Of a stretch of DNA of 9,249 bases, positions 1-6,906 are shown in pieces. The notes below the pieces were generated by a model. The model saw only the letters and a program-made list of their open reading frames with translations. It made no database searches and had not been told where the DNA came from. The DNA comes from Desulfatibacillaceae bacterium (GTDB taxonomy: Bacteria > Desulfobacterota > Desulfobacteria > Desulfobacterales > Desulfatibacillaceae). Made by a program: the position numbers and the translations under genes. The DNA lies in the NCBI GenBank assembly GCA_030018745.1, contig JASEHB010000052.1, positions 551 to 9,799 of the forward strand, in the 5' to 3' direction. Positions within the stretch are counted from its first letter, which is position 1; each line of letters starts with the position of its first letter.

Positions 1-2
1 CC

Positions 3-2756
3 TGGAGGGCCTCCATTGCGGGTCTTGTGGAGAACATGGGACTGGCAATGGATTTTTTTGCCCAGGAGGGCCAATCCGCGCCGAACCCGGATTCTTCTGC
101 GGATCCCATTGCCGGGTTTGTGCTTCAGGAGGCCCGCAAGCACCGGGCCAGGGGTGTTTCCCTGGGCCTTTTTCTTGGGCTGATGAAGTATTTCCGCCAT
201 GCTTTTCTTGATGTGGCTGAAGAGGCAGGCGTTGATCTTGAAACCCAAAAGCTGTGGCAGCTTTTTTTAAACCGTTATTTTGACAGGCTTGAGCAGGGCC
301 TTGAGCCTGCATGGCCTCAAAAGCTCTCCGCGCTTGTGCCAGGGGGCGGCAAAAAAGGCCCCCAGCCAGGCGCAATTACAAAAGACAAATACCTCACCGT
401 GTTTGAAAGCCTTCACTCTCCTGCCATTCTCTTTGACTCCAACAACCAGATTCACAATGCCAACCAGGCCTTTTGGGAGCTTTTTGACATTCCGGCCATT
501 TCCGGCAAATCCAAGGCTGCAAAGCCCCAAAAAGACAAAACAGCCGCAATTCTTGTTGAGGAGGTCATTGGTTTTGCGGCAAGCCGGGCAGGGCATTACA
601 CAACAGAAAAATCCCTTGAAACAAAAAAGGGCCTACGGGTTTTTGAGCTGTGCTTCAGAGAGCTGAAAACTTCAAACAGATCTTCCTCTGAAACAATTCT
701 CCTTTTGCACGACATAACCGACCGCAGGGCTGCTGAAACAATACTTGGCGGCCTGACAGGCATTGTGGCCGAGGATGAAACGCTGGCTTTCGACAGCGAG
801 GAGCGCAGGAGCATAAAGACCTGGCTGCGCCAAAGCGAGGAAAGCCTCCGCTTTTTGGTGGAAAATCTCAATGTGGGCATTTTTTTGCTGGCAGACGGGC
901 CTCAATGGAAAATCCGCCAGGCAAATACGGCCTTTGCCAAAGCCTGCGGATATGCCTCTGTTAACGAAATACTCGATAAAACCCTTGTGGAGCTTGGCCT
1001 GAAACAGGCTGACTGGGCAAATTTGCTCAAGCAGGTAACAAAAAAGGGGCATGGCTGCACGCAGAAACTTAAATTGAAAAAGGCCGACGGGACAACCATG
1101 ACCGGCTCATGGACCCTTGCCCCGGCCCATGCCCAGGACAAGAAACCTCTCTGGCTGGTGGGAAGCCTTGAGGACATCACCCAGAGCGAAAAAATTGTCG
1201 AGCGCATAGAGAACGCCAAAAAGGAGTGGGAGCGCACCTTTGATGCTGTTAAAGACCTTATAATGATACTGGACAAGGATTATAAGGTTGTCCGCATCAA
1301 CAGGGCCATGAAAAACAGGTTTGATATGGAGTATGACCAGGTTATAGGCAAAACCTGTTATGAGCTTTTTCACGGCACAGATGAGCCGCCGCCGGATTGC
1401 CCCCACACAATCGCCCTGAAAACACTTGAAACCTCCTCCAGTGAGCTGTATGCGGAAAAACTGCAATGCTGGCTGGATGTGGCTGTTTCCCCCCTGTTTG
1501 ACAGCCGGGGAGGGCTTATGGGCACTGTTCATGCCGCCCGCGATGTTACTGAAAAAAAGCAGGAGGAGCAGAGGCGCCAGGCAACGGATATGCGCATCAA
1601 GCAGGCCCAGCGCATGGAGGCATTGGGCACCCTTGTTGGAGGGATAGCCCACGACTTCAACAACATTCTTGGCGCAATAATGGCCTATACCGAGCTGACC
1701 GTGGCCATAAACCCGGATAATACGGATGTTGCTCAAAATCTGGGCCATGTTCTCCAGGCTTCGGAAAGGGCAAGAGATCTCATCCGCCAGATTTTAACCT
1801 TCAGCAGAAATGAGTCCAGCCAGCTTGCGCCCATACAGATGGATCTTGTTGTCAAGGAGTCCTTGAAGCTTCTGGAAGCCTCCCTTCCCTCCACCATTGA
1901 AATTGTTGTCAATGTGGGGCGCAATCTGTCGCCCATTCTGGGCGAGCTTTCCCAGATACACCAGGTGATTTTAAACCTGTGCTCCAATGCCTTTGACGCC
2001 ATGCGCGAAAACGGCGGCGCGCTTATGGTCACTCTCGATGAAGTTGAGCTTGATTCCGCCAGCCCCTTATGCGCCGGAGAGCTTGCGCCAGGCCCTCATC
2101 TGCGCCTGGCAGTTCAGGACACGGGCCACGGTATGGAGGAGGCCACCATTGAGCACATTTTCGAGCCATACTTCACCACCAAGGGGCCTGAAAGGGGTAC
2201 GGGGCTAGGCCTTTCCGTTGTTCATGGAATTGTCAAAAGCCACAAGGGCGCCATAGCAGTGGAAAGCGAGCTTGGCGCAGGCAGCCTGTTTGAGGTGTTT
2301 TTCCCTGTGCACAAGGGGCCTGCCCCTGATGAAGCCAGCCGCAAAACCTCATGGGACCTGCCCCACGGCAGCGAGCACATACTTTTTGTGGATGATGAAA
2401 AGTTTCTCCGGAATGCAGGCAAAATGCTTCTGGAAACCCTGGGATATGCGGTTACCGAGGCGGCAGGCTCTTCAGAGGCCCTTAAACTTGTGAAGGCTGA
2501 CCCAAAGAAATTTTCCCTTGTTATAACAGACCAGACCATGCCCAAGATGACAGGCATAAAGCTTGCCGGAAAAATTCTTGAAATAAATCAGGATATCCCA
2601 ATCATCCTATGCACAGGGCATGATGATTCCCTGAAGGAAGATTCAATAAAAAGGCTTGGCATTTACGGGCCTTTGATCAAGCCCATTTCCATCCGTCAGC
2701 TTGCGCCTGTGCTGCGCAAAATTCTTGAAAAGCGCGCAAAAAAACCAGCGCAATGA
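3..2756 (+). CDS. Hybrid sensor histidine kinase with three PAS-like domains and a C-terminal receiver (5' end probably outside window)
   Basis: A probably cytoplasmic hybrid kinase: no signal peptide or membrane segment is visible. Residues are numbered from the GTG at 27. Residues about 25-95 form a helical N-terminal domain with a GVSLGLFLGLMKYFRHAFL stretch, resembling the RsbRD-N-like domains of deltaproteobacterial kinases. PAS-like domains follow at about 119-235, 268-390 and 398-512; the third carries CYELFHGTDEPPPDCPH. The HisKA H-box is GGIAHDFNN with phospho-acceptor His542. HATPase_c has Asn654 in the N-box, DTGHGM at 698-703 and GTGLGLS at 724-730. The receiver (about 783-900) has Asp789/Asp790, acceptor Asp835, Thr863 and Lys885, so phosphotransfer from His542 to Asp835 should work. 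Start: the frame is open to the left edge (WRASIAGL before the GTG), and no candidate start (GTG 27, ATG 36, ATG 48) has a well-spaced ribosome site, so an upstream start is likely. There is no DNA-binding output domain, so a partner protein must act downstream. The signal sensed is unknown. Confidence 0.93.
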   Translation, partial: WRASIAGLVENMGLAMDFFAQEGQSAPNPDSSADPIAGFVLQEARKHRARGVSLGLFLGLMKYFRHAFLDVAEEAGVDLETQKLWQLFLNRYFDRLEQGLEPAWPQKLSALVPGGGKKGPQPGAITKDKYLTVFESLHSPAILFDSNNQIHNANQAFWELFDIPAISGKSKAAKPQKDKTAAILVEEVIGFAASRAGHYTTEKSLETKKGLRVFELCFRELKTSNRSSSETILLLHDITDRRAAETILGGLTGIVAEDETLAFDSEERRSIKTWLRQSEESLRFLVENLNVGIFLLADGPQWKIRQANTAFAKACGYASVNEILDKTLVELGLKQADWANLLKQVTKKGHGCTQKLKLKKADGTTMTGSWTLAPAHAQDKKPLWLVGSLEDITQSEKIVERIENAKKEWERTFDAVKDLIMILDKDYKVVRINRAMKNRFDMEYDQVIGKTCYELFHGTDEPPPDCPHTIALKTLETSSSELYAEKLQCWLDVAVSPLFDSRGGLMGTVHAARDVTEKKQEEQRRQATDMRIKQAQRMEALGTLVGGIAHDFNNILGAIMAYTELTVAINPDNTDVAQNLGHVLQASERARDLIRQILTFSRNESSQLAPIQMDLVVKESLKLLEASLPSTIEIVVNVGRNLSPILGELSQIHQVILNLCSNAFDAMRENGGALMVTLDEVELDSASPLCAGELAPGPHLRLAVQDTGHGMEEATIEHIFEPYFTTKGPERGTGLGLSVVHGIVKSHKGAIAVESELGAGSLFEVFFPVHKGPAPDEASRKTSWDLPHGSEHILFVDDEKFLRNAGKMLLETLGYAVTEAAGSSEALKLVKADPKKFSLVITDQTMPKMTGIKLAGKILEINQDIPIILCTGHDDSLKEDSIKRLGIYGPLIKPISIRQLAPVLRKILEKRAKKPAQ

Positions 2757-2806
2757 CAGGCCTGCCCTGGCTTGCACAGCCTGCCCATGTTCCGTCTTCC
2801 CCTTTG

Positions 2807-3706
2807 TCAATCAGCCCCATCTCCTTTTAAGAAGCATAGCGTTTTTAACGGCCCGGTCATCTCCTGGGGCAGCAGGGGGTAAATACCCTTTTGCTGCAAC
2901 AGGGCTGTTGTCTGCCCGGCAGCTTTTGCAAGGGCCTGGCCTTGGGGCAGGGGGAAATCGCTTTTAACGGGGGGAAGGCCGCCGGTCATGCGGCTGATAA
3001 GCAGGTTGTGGCGCATCAGCCATGCCGCAACTTCAGCCGGGCCGCCCATTGTTGAGGCAACAAAAGCTACTGTGCGGACAAATTTTTCAAGGTTTGCGGA
3101 CGCAGAGCCGTTGCTGTTGGCCACATTGCCCGCATAAAGGCTGCCAAGAACAGCCTTGCCCATTGAAAGGCGCAGGGCAAGCGTTTTCTCCAAAAGGCTT
3201 TTTATTGCGCAGTCATCAGCCATTTCCATAACCGGCCCCATTGCCGTGTCATAGCGATTTGTACACAAAATTATGTAGGGGGGCCGCATGCCGGTATTGC
3301 GCCGCAGGGTTTCCAGAAATATTCCTTCGCCAAAGCCTGCAAGGCGAGCATCCGCCACCAGCATGGCAGGCTCATGCTCTGTCCACAGGTTGAGCGTGTC
3401 CTCCTGGTTGCCAGCGCAAATGGGGGCAAAGCCCCCTTTTTGGGCAATGGCTTTAAGGCTGTTCTGCAACTGGATTTCGGGCATGGCCACAAGCACCTTC
3501 ATGGGAAGGGTGCCTTTAAGCTCGCATTCCCGCAGGCGGCCGGAAAAATAAGTTACAACACCTTCCGGCGGAGCGCCGCCAAACTCCTCCCAAAAGGCCT
3601 TTTTAAGCAGACGGGTGCTGGGGTTGGCAGATGCAAGCACCGTGTCCGCCAGCATTTGGGCCATTCTGTCCGGAGGCCCCGGCAATCGTCCGTTTTCCAT
3701 TCCCAT
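2807..3706 (-). CDS. Unnamed protein with a degenerate receiver-like domain
   Basis: I do not recognise a named family. Residues are numbered from a TTG at 3724 (305 aa). I prefer the ATG at 3706 (299 aa, MGMENGR...), which has an AGG nine bases upstream; ATG 3700 is also possible. Residues about 75-190 read like a CheY fold: MKVLVAMPEI as strand 1, MLVADARLAGFGEG with Asp125 at the acceptor position, IILCTN with Thr155, and AIK with Lys175. The usual acidic pair after strand 1 is missing (only Glu83 lies nearby), so Mg2+ binding and phosphorylation are doubtful. The first 75 residues and the last 110 match nothing I know. No membrane segment is seen. The gene converges on the hybrid kinase (50 bp between stop codons) and diverges from the MCP gene. 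An internal start at ATG 3502 would leave just the receiver-like and C-terminal parts. It could be a pseudo-receiver or signalling adaptor; that is inference. Confidence 0.72.
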   Translation of the reverse strand: MGMENGRLPGPPDRMAQMLADTVLASANPSTRLLKKAFWEEFGGAPPEGVVTYFSGRLRECELKGTLPMKVLVAMPEIQLQNSLKAIAQKGGFAPICAGNQEDTLNLWTEHEPAMLVADARLAGFGEGIFLETLRRNTGMRPPYIILCTNRYDTAMGPVMEMADDCAIKSLLEKTLALRLSMGKAVLGSLYAGNVANSNGSASANLEKFVRTVAFVASTMGGPAEVAAWLMRHNLLISRMTGGLPPVKSDFPLPQGQALAKAAGQTTALLQQKGIYPLLPQEMTGPLKTLCFLKGDGAD

Positions 3707-3752
3707 TATCAAAAGCCTGTGCAAGCAAGGTCAAATCAATCCGGTTTTCTTA

Positions 3753-3769
3753 TGGCAAGAAATGTGCCG
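3753..3769 (-). promoter_or_regulatory. Candidate sigma-54 promoter for the minus-strand receiver-like gene
   Basis: Read on the minus strand, the site is CGGCACATTTCTTGCC. It has GGCAC, then five bases, then TTGC, with the invariant GG and GC at the correct sigma-54 distance. By eye it matches 9 of the 12 fixed positions of TGGCACG-N4-TTGCW; the leading T, the G after GGCAC and the final W differ. Transcription would begin near 3743, giving a leader of about 37 nt before ATG 3706. The position fits well, but the match is only moderate. Confidence 0.4.
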
Positions 3770-3837
3770 TGTCAAAAATTTTGAGCCTTCTTTGGCTTTG
3801 CACCGCAGGGCGGCCCGCCGGGCTGACCGGCAATCTG

Positions 3838-3886
3838 CAAAAATTTGCATCCCCTGTAACAAAAATTTGCACTTTTTGCATTTGCA
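3838..3886. repeat. Cluster of TTTGCA repeats, possible activator binding sites
   Basis: TTTGCA occurs at 3844-3849, 3866-3871, 3875-3880 and 3881-3886, with an outlier at 3797-3802. The first copy forms TGCAAA-AA-TTTGCA (3836-3849), an imperfect palindrome with six-base arms. The second repeats CAAAAATTTGCA exactly 22 bp further on (3838-3849 and 3860-3871), about two helical turns. The cluster lies about 83-131 bp upstream of the start predicted for the right-facing sigma-54 candidate and about 95-143 bp upstream of the left-facing one. That is the usual range for sigma-54 activator sites. The bound protein is unknown. Confidence 0.5.
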
Positions 3887-3942
3887 CCCCCCCAAATATT
3901 TCAACAGCTTTATTTTCATGGATATTTCTCTTGCATTCATTT

Positions 3943-3958
3943 TGGCCCGCATTTTGCT
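3943..3958 (+). promoter_or_regulatory. Candidate sigma-54 promoter for the MCP gene
   Basis: TGGCCCGCATTTTGCT matches 11 of the 12 fixed positions of the sigma-54 consensus TGGCACG-N4-TTGCW, with the only mismatch A to C in the -24 block, and has the required GG-to-GC spacing. Transcription would begin near 3969, leaving a leader of about 230 nt before the MCP start. In several deltaproteobacteria sigma-54 drives motility and chemotaxis genes, which fits the downstream cluster. No search of background frequency was possible. Confidence 0.55.
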
Positions 3959-4103
3959 GTGTGGTCTGTGCGGCACCATGTTGAATGCGCAGTCTGATTC
4001 GCCCAGGCCAGCAATTTAAAGTCAAATTCAGGTTTTGCTGATACCCGGCAGGAAAAAGCGCATGGGCAGGCCTGTTATCCGCAATTATCGCCACGGGAGA
4101 CAA

Positions 4104-4135
4104 GGGTCTTTAATCGTGGATTAAATCATAAACCC
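4104..4135 (+). promoter_or_regulatory. Hairpin or palindrome in the MCP leader
   Basis: TTTAATC (4109-4115) and GATTAAA (4119-4125) are perfect complements around a GTG loop. An outer GGGT (4104-4107) can pair with ACCC (4132-4135). The element is 64 bases upstream of the MCP start codon, downstream of the candidate sigma-54 promoter. It could be an RNA structure in the leader or a DNA operator; sequence alone does not decide. A second, smaller hairpin (AGGCT 4142-4146 with AGCCT 4155-4159) follows. Confidence 0.35.
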
Positions 4136-4198
4136 ACAGGGAGGCTTTTACACGAGCCTGCAACTATCACCAGCCAGCCAAGGGAAAGGAAGAAACCA

Positions 4199-6784
4199 AT
4201 GTTCAAAAACATGAGACTAAGAACCAAGCTGCTGACGGTTGGTTGTATTCTGACACTGCTGCCGCTTATCATCATCGGCATCATCGTGTTCATGCAGAAC
4301 CGCCAGATGCTGGAGGTCTCCACAGAGGAGAGTGTCAAGCTCGCCTATGCAGACTTGGATCACATGACCCGGAATGTCTATGCAATGGCCGACATTCAGA
4401 ACAACCTGCTGCAAAAAAGCATGAAATCACATTTGAATGTGGCCGATGAGCTTATCGAGCGGGCTGGCGGTATTTCATTGAGCCAGGAAATGGTCTCATG
4501 GACCGGCACCAACCAGTTCACCCAGAGCATGATGCGCAGGGAGCTGCCCAAACTGCTTGTGGGCGGCCAATGGCTGGGCCAGGTGCAGGACATGACCGCG
4601 GTTGTGCCTGTTGTTGATGCGGTTAAGGCCCTCACAGAAGGCACCATGTTTGCGGTTCTTCAGAAAATGGGGCCTTCTGGCGATATGATTGTTGTGGCCA
4701 CAAACATTCCACGGGCCGATAACACAAGGGCTGTGGGTACCATAATCCCTTCCATTGCCCAAAATGGCACCCCCAACCGCCCCATAGCAAACCTTATGAC
4801 CGGCCAGTCTTTTGTGGGGCGCTCCTTTGTTGTCAACAAGTGGCACATAGGCGCTTATCAGCCCATTTACGATTCCCGCAACGACATCATAGGCGCCCTT
4901 TATGTGGGCCTGCCCGTTGACATTGCCCTCAAGGATCTCTACCGGGCGATTTATGACATTGAAGTGGGCACCACCGGATATGTTTATGTGCTGGACAGCG
5001 GCTATCACTATGTCATTTCCGAAAACGGCACCCGTGACGGCGAGTACATCGGCGAGGCAAGGGACGAAGACGGCAACCTGTTTATCCGGGAGATTATCAG
5101 CAGGGCGACCTCTGCTGCCAGAGGCGAAATCGCCGAGCTTCGTTATCCCTGGAGAAACCCCGGAGACCCCGAAGCCCGTTTGAAGGTTGCCCGCCTTTTG
5201 TACTTCGAGCCTTGGGACTGGACCATTGGTGTCGGCTCCTACATCGAGGAGTTTCTTGACAGCACAAACCGCATGGAGGCCTTAAACTCCCAGGTGAACA
5301 GGCTGTTTGTGGCGGTTATCGCCATATCCTTTCTTGCTGCTGTCCTTATATGGTTCTTCACATCCAAGACCATTGCAGGCCCCATCGTAAACATTGCCGA
5401 GACAGTTAACAAAATCGCTTCGGAGCGCGACCTTACCTACGATATCCCCGTGGAGTCCAAGGACGAAATCGGCCAGATGGCTGAAGCCATGAACGACCTG
5501 CTGGAAGTTCTGTTAAGCTCCTTTGCGCAGGTTCAGAAAGCTTCCGAGGAGGTCACAGGCGGTGCAGGCGAAGTGGCCCGCCGTGCAAACGCCAACAGGG
5601 AGCGTGCAGCAGCAGCCGAAAAGCAGGCCCTTGAAATCCAGTCAACAGTGGGCGAGATGGGCGGCACCGCAGCAGAGGTTGCATCCCTCTCCAACGCCCA
5701 GCGCGAAGCAGCCCTTGAGTCCAACAAGTCGCTTCAGGAACTCATTGCCGCCCTGGACCAGATGAGCAAGTCCTCCGGCGAGCAGAACGAGCAGGCAGGC
5801 ATTGCCCAGGCCCGCGTGGGTGACATGGGGCAGACCGGCGCGCAGGTTGTGGCTTCGGCCCGTACCCAGGGCGAGGCGGTGAAGAAGGCCACCAAGTCGG
5901 TTGAGGACATCCGCAAGGCTGTTGAAGACATGACCAAGGCGGCCCAGCGCGCCACGGAGTTCGGCGAAGGCGTTCGTAACGCAGCCCAGGAAGGCCGCAA
6001 CTCCGTGCAGGCAACGGTTGAAGGTATGGCCGCCATTGCAAGGGCCTCTGACCAGATTTCTGAAATCATCGATGTTATCACCGAAATTGCCGAGCAGACC
6101 AACCTTCTGGCCCTTAACGCCGCCATTGAAGCCGCCCGCGCAGGCGAGCACGGCAAGGGCTTTGCAGTTGTTGCAGACGAAGTGGGCAAGCTGGCCCAGC
6201 GCTCATCCGAGGCAGCCAAGGAAATCACAGGCCTTATCAAGAACTCGGTGTCAAGGGTTCAGGAAGGAACCTCCCTTACGGATCAGTCTGCCAAGGCCCT
6301 TGAGAAAATTGCAGACGGAGGCCGCATCAACCTTGAGGCCATTATGGACATTTCCAAGACTGCCATCAGCCTTGCAGACGGCACCAAGGAAGTGGATGAG
6401 CTTATGCGCGACCTTAACAAACTGGCCCAGGACATTGAAGGAATGGCCGGCGCCCAGGGCGAGCGCAGAAAAGCTGCTGAAGACGCCCTTGCAGCAATGG
6501 TGGAAAAGGCAAACGAAATTGCAAGGCGCTCCCAGGAAGCCGACAAGGGCGCCAAGGACATCGGCGAGAAGATGCAGAGCGTTGTGAACAGGGCCTCATC
6601 CATGGAAGAGCTTACCGGACTCCAGGCCAAGCGCTCCAAGAACCTGGTGAGCATTTCCGAGGAAACCCTCAAAGGTGCGCGTACCACGGTGGAAGGCGCA
6701 GGCCAGGTTGTGGGCATCACCGGCGATATGCAGAAGGTCGCCAACAACCTCCAGGAGCAGGTGGCCCAGTTCAAGATTGCATAA
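4199..6784 (+). CDS. Methyl-accepting chemotaxis protein with double-Cache sensor and very long signalling hairpin
   Basis: A membrane chemoreceptor of 861 aa. TM1 is at about 11-31. The periplasmic part (about 35-365) looks like a Cache_3-Cache_2 tandem: the first half ends with GALYVGLP near 232-239, and the second contains VGTTGYVYVLDSGYHYVIS at 256-274. These domains usually bind small ligands; the ligand here is unknown. TM2 is at about 369-388 and HAMP at about 389-437. The rest is a coiled-coil hairpin. Its conserved tip is EQTNLLALNAAIEAARAGE (632-650), followed by HGKGFAVVADEVGKLAQRS, the surface that contacts CheA and CheW. Each arm is about 205-215 residues, roughly 30 heptads, against 18 in E. 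coli Tsr. The C-terminus (EQVAQFKIA) has no NWETF-type CheR/CheB docking pentapeptide. The start is ATG 4199, with AAGGA at 4186-4190. A candidate sigma-54 promoter lies upstream, and cheW, cheY-like and cheA genes follow. Confidence 0.96.
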   Translation: MFKNMRLRTKLLTVGCILTLLPLIIIGIIVFMQNRQMLEVSTEESVKLAYADLDHMTRNVYAMADIQNNLLQKSMKSHLNVADELIERAGGISLSQEMVSWTGTNQFTQSMMRRELPKLLVGGQWLGQVQDMTAVVPVVDAVKALTEGTMFAVLQKMGPSGDMIVVATNIPRADNTRAVGTIIPSIAQNGTPNRPIANLMTGQSFVGRSFVVNKWHIGAYQPIYDSRNDIIGALYVGLPVDIALKDLYRAIYDIEVGTTGYVYVLDSGYHYVISENGTRDGEYIGEARDEDGNLFIREIISRATSAARGEIAELRYPWRNPGDPEARLKVARLLYFEPWDWTIGVGSYIEEFLDSTNRMEALNSQVNRLFVAVIAISFLAAVLIWFFTSKTIAGPIVNIAETVNKIASERDLTYDIPVESKDEIGQMAEAMNDLLEVLLSSFAQVQKASEEVTGGAGEVARRANANRERAAAAEKQALEIQSTVGEMGGTAAEVASLSNAQREAALESNKSLQELIAALDQMSKSSGEQNEQAGIAQARVGDMGQTGAQVVASARTQGEAVKKATKSVEDIRKAVEDMTKAAQRATEFGEGVRNAAQEGRNSVQATVEGMAAIARASDQISEIIDVITEIAEQTNLLALNAAIEAARAGEHGKGFAVVADEVGKLAQRSSEAAKEITGLIKNSVSRVQEGTSLTDQSAKALEKIADGGRINLEAIMDISKTAISLADGTKEVDELMRDLNKLAQDIEGMAGAQGERRKAAEDALAAMVEKANEIARRSQEADKGAKDIGEKMQSVVNRASSMEELTGLQAKRSKNLVSISEETLKGARTTVEGAGQVVGITGDMQKVANNLQEQVAQFKIA

Positions 6785-6794
6785 TGCAACTTGC

Positions 6795-6824
6795 GCCCTT
6801 CCCGCAGGTTGCTGCGGGAAGGGC
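6795..6824 (+). terminator. Strong perfect hairpin after the MCP gene
   Basis: Thirteen perfectly paired bases (6795-6807 with 6812-6824; left arm GCCCTTCCCGCAG) close a GTTG loop, ten bases after the MCP stop codon. The following ATTCCACCTGTCTT is not a proper T-run. It may therefore be a partial terminator or a 3'-end-protecting stem that keeps MCP message more abundant than cheW-cheA message. Confidence 0.55.
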
Positions 6825-6863
6825 ATTCCACCTGTCTTATACGCGGACTTGACCGGGTTGGAC

Positions 6864-6881
6864 AAAAGGCCTTGCCTTTTT
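6864..6881 (+). terminator. Small A/T-flanked hairpin before cheW, possible attenuator
   Basis: AAAAGGC (6864-6870) and GCCTTTT (6874-6880) pair around a CTT loop, and the T-run continues for one more base. The shape is that of a weak bidirectional intrinsic terminator, but the GC core is only three pairs. It sits 10 bases before the cheW ribosome site. Confidence 0.3.
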
Positions 6882-6891
6882 GGCAACCCTA

Positions 6892-6898
6892 AAAGGAG
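6892..6898 (+). promoter_or_regulatory. Ribosome binding site that fixes the cheW start
   Basis: AAAGGAG lies eight bases before ATG 6907. A TTG at 6880 in the same frame would begin upstream of this site and inside the hairpin at 6864-6881, so ATG 6907 is chosen as the start. Confidence 0.8.
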
Positions 6899-6906
6899 AA
6901 GCTCTC

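Larger units (their letters stand above)
3707..4198. other. Long divergent intergenic control region
   Basis: About 490 bases with no convincing gene separate the minus-strand receiver-like gene from the plus-strand MCP gene. From left to right it holds a weak minus-strand sigma-54-like site (3753-3769), a GC-rich patch with a short hairpin (GCCGG at 3817-3821 pairing with CCGGC at 3827-3831), an AT-rich cluster of TTTGCA repeats (3838-3886), a strong plus-strand sigma-54-like match (3943-3958), and a leader of roughly 230 bases with two hairpins (4104-4135 and 4142-4159). Short reading frames across the region lack ribosome sites and family resemblance. Confidence 0.7.

Noticed and set aside
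1107..1748. 213-residue frame antisense to the hybrid kinase
   Set aside because: It overlaps clearly conserved PAS and HisKA coding sequence and has no recognisable domain, so it is a shadow of the kinase gene.
2757..2806. Terminator between the convergent kinase and receiver-like genes
   Set aside because: Only a direct repeat of GCCTGCCC and a four-base stem (GGCT/AGCC) are present, with no stable hairpin or T-run.
3838..3886. Short repeats resembling the start of a CRISPR array
   Set aside because: The repeats are six to twelve bases with irregular 6, 9 and 22 bp spacing, with no unique spacers of uniform length and no cas genes.
3899..3911. IHF-like site TTTCAACAGCTTT between the repeats and the plus-strand promoter
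   Set aside because: The location is attractive for DNA bending, but two of nine fixed consensus positions differ and such matches are common in AT-rich DNA.
3731..3979. Cys/Lys-rich 82-residue reading frame on the minus strand in the divergent region
   Set aside because: The CKCKKCK run is produced by the TTTGCA repeats read in reverse. There is no clear ribosome site, and the frame overlaps both candidate promoters.
4021..4198. Possible c-di-GMP (GEMM) riboswitch in the MCP leader
   Set aside because: The characteristic ACGCAAAGC-type conserved core and its receptor helix are not visible; only generic hairpins are.
6859..6876. Sigma-54-like TGGACA...TTGC before cheW
   Set aside because: The GG-to-GC distance is two bases too long for sigma-54 recognition.
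6880..6906. TTG at 6880 as the start of CheW
   Set aside because: It would place the good AAAGGAG ribosome site inside the gene and add nine residues outside the CheW fold; ATG 6907 fits the ribosome site.
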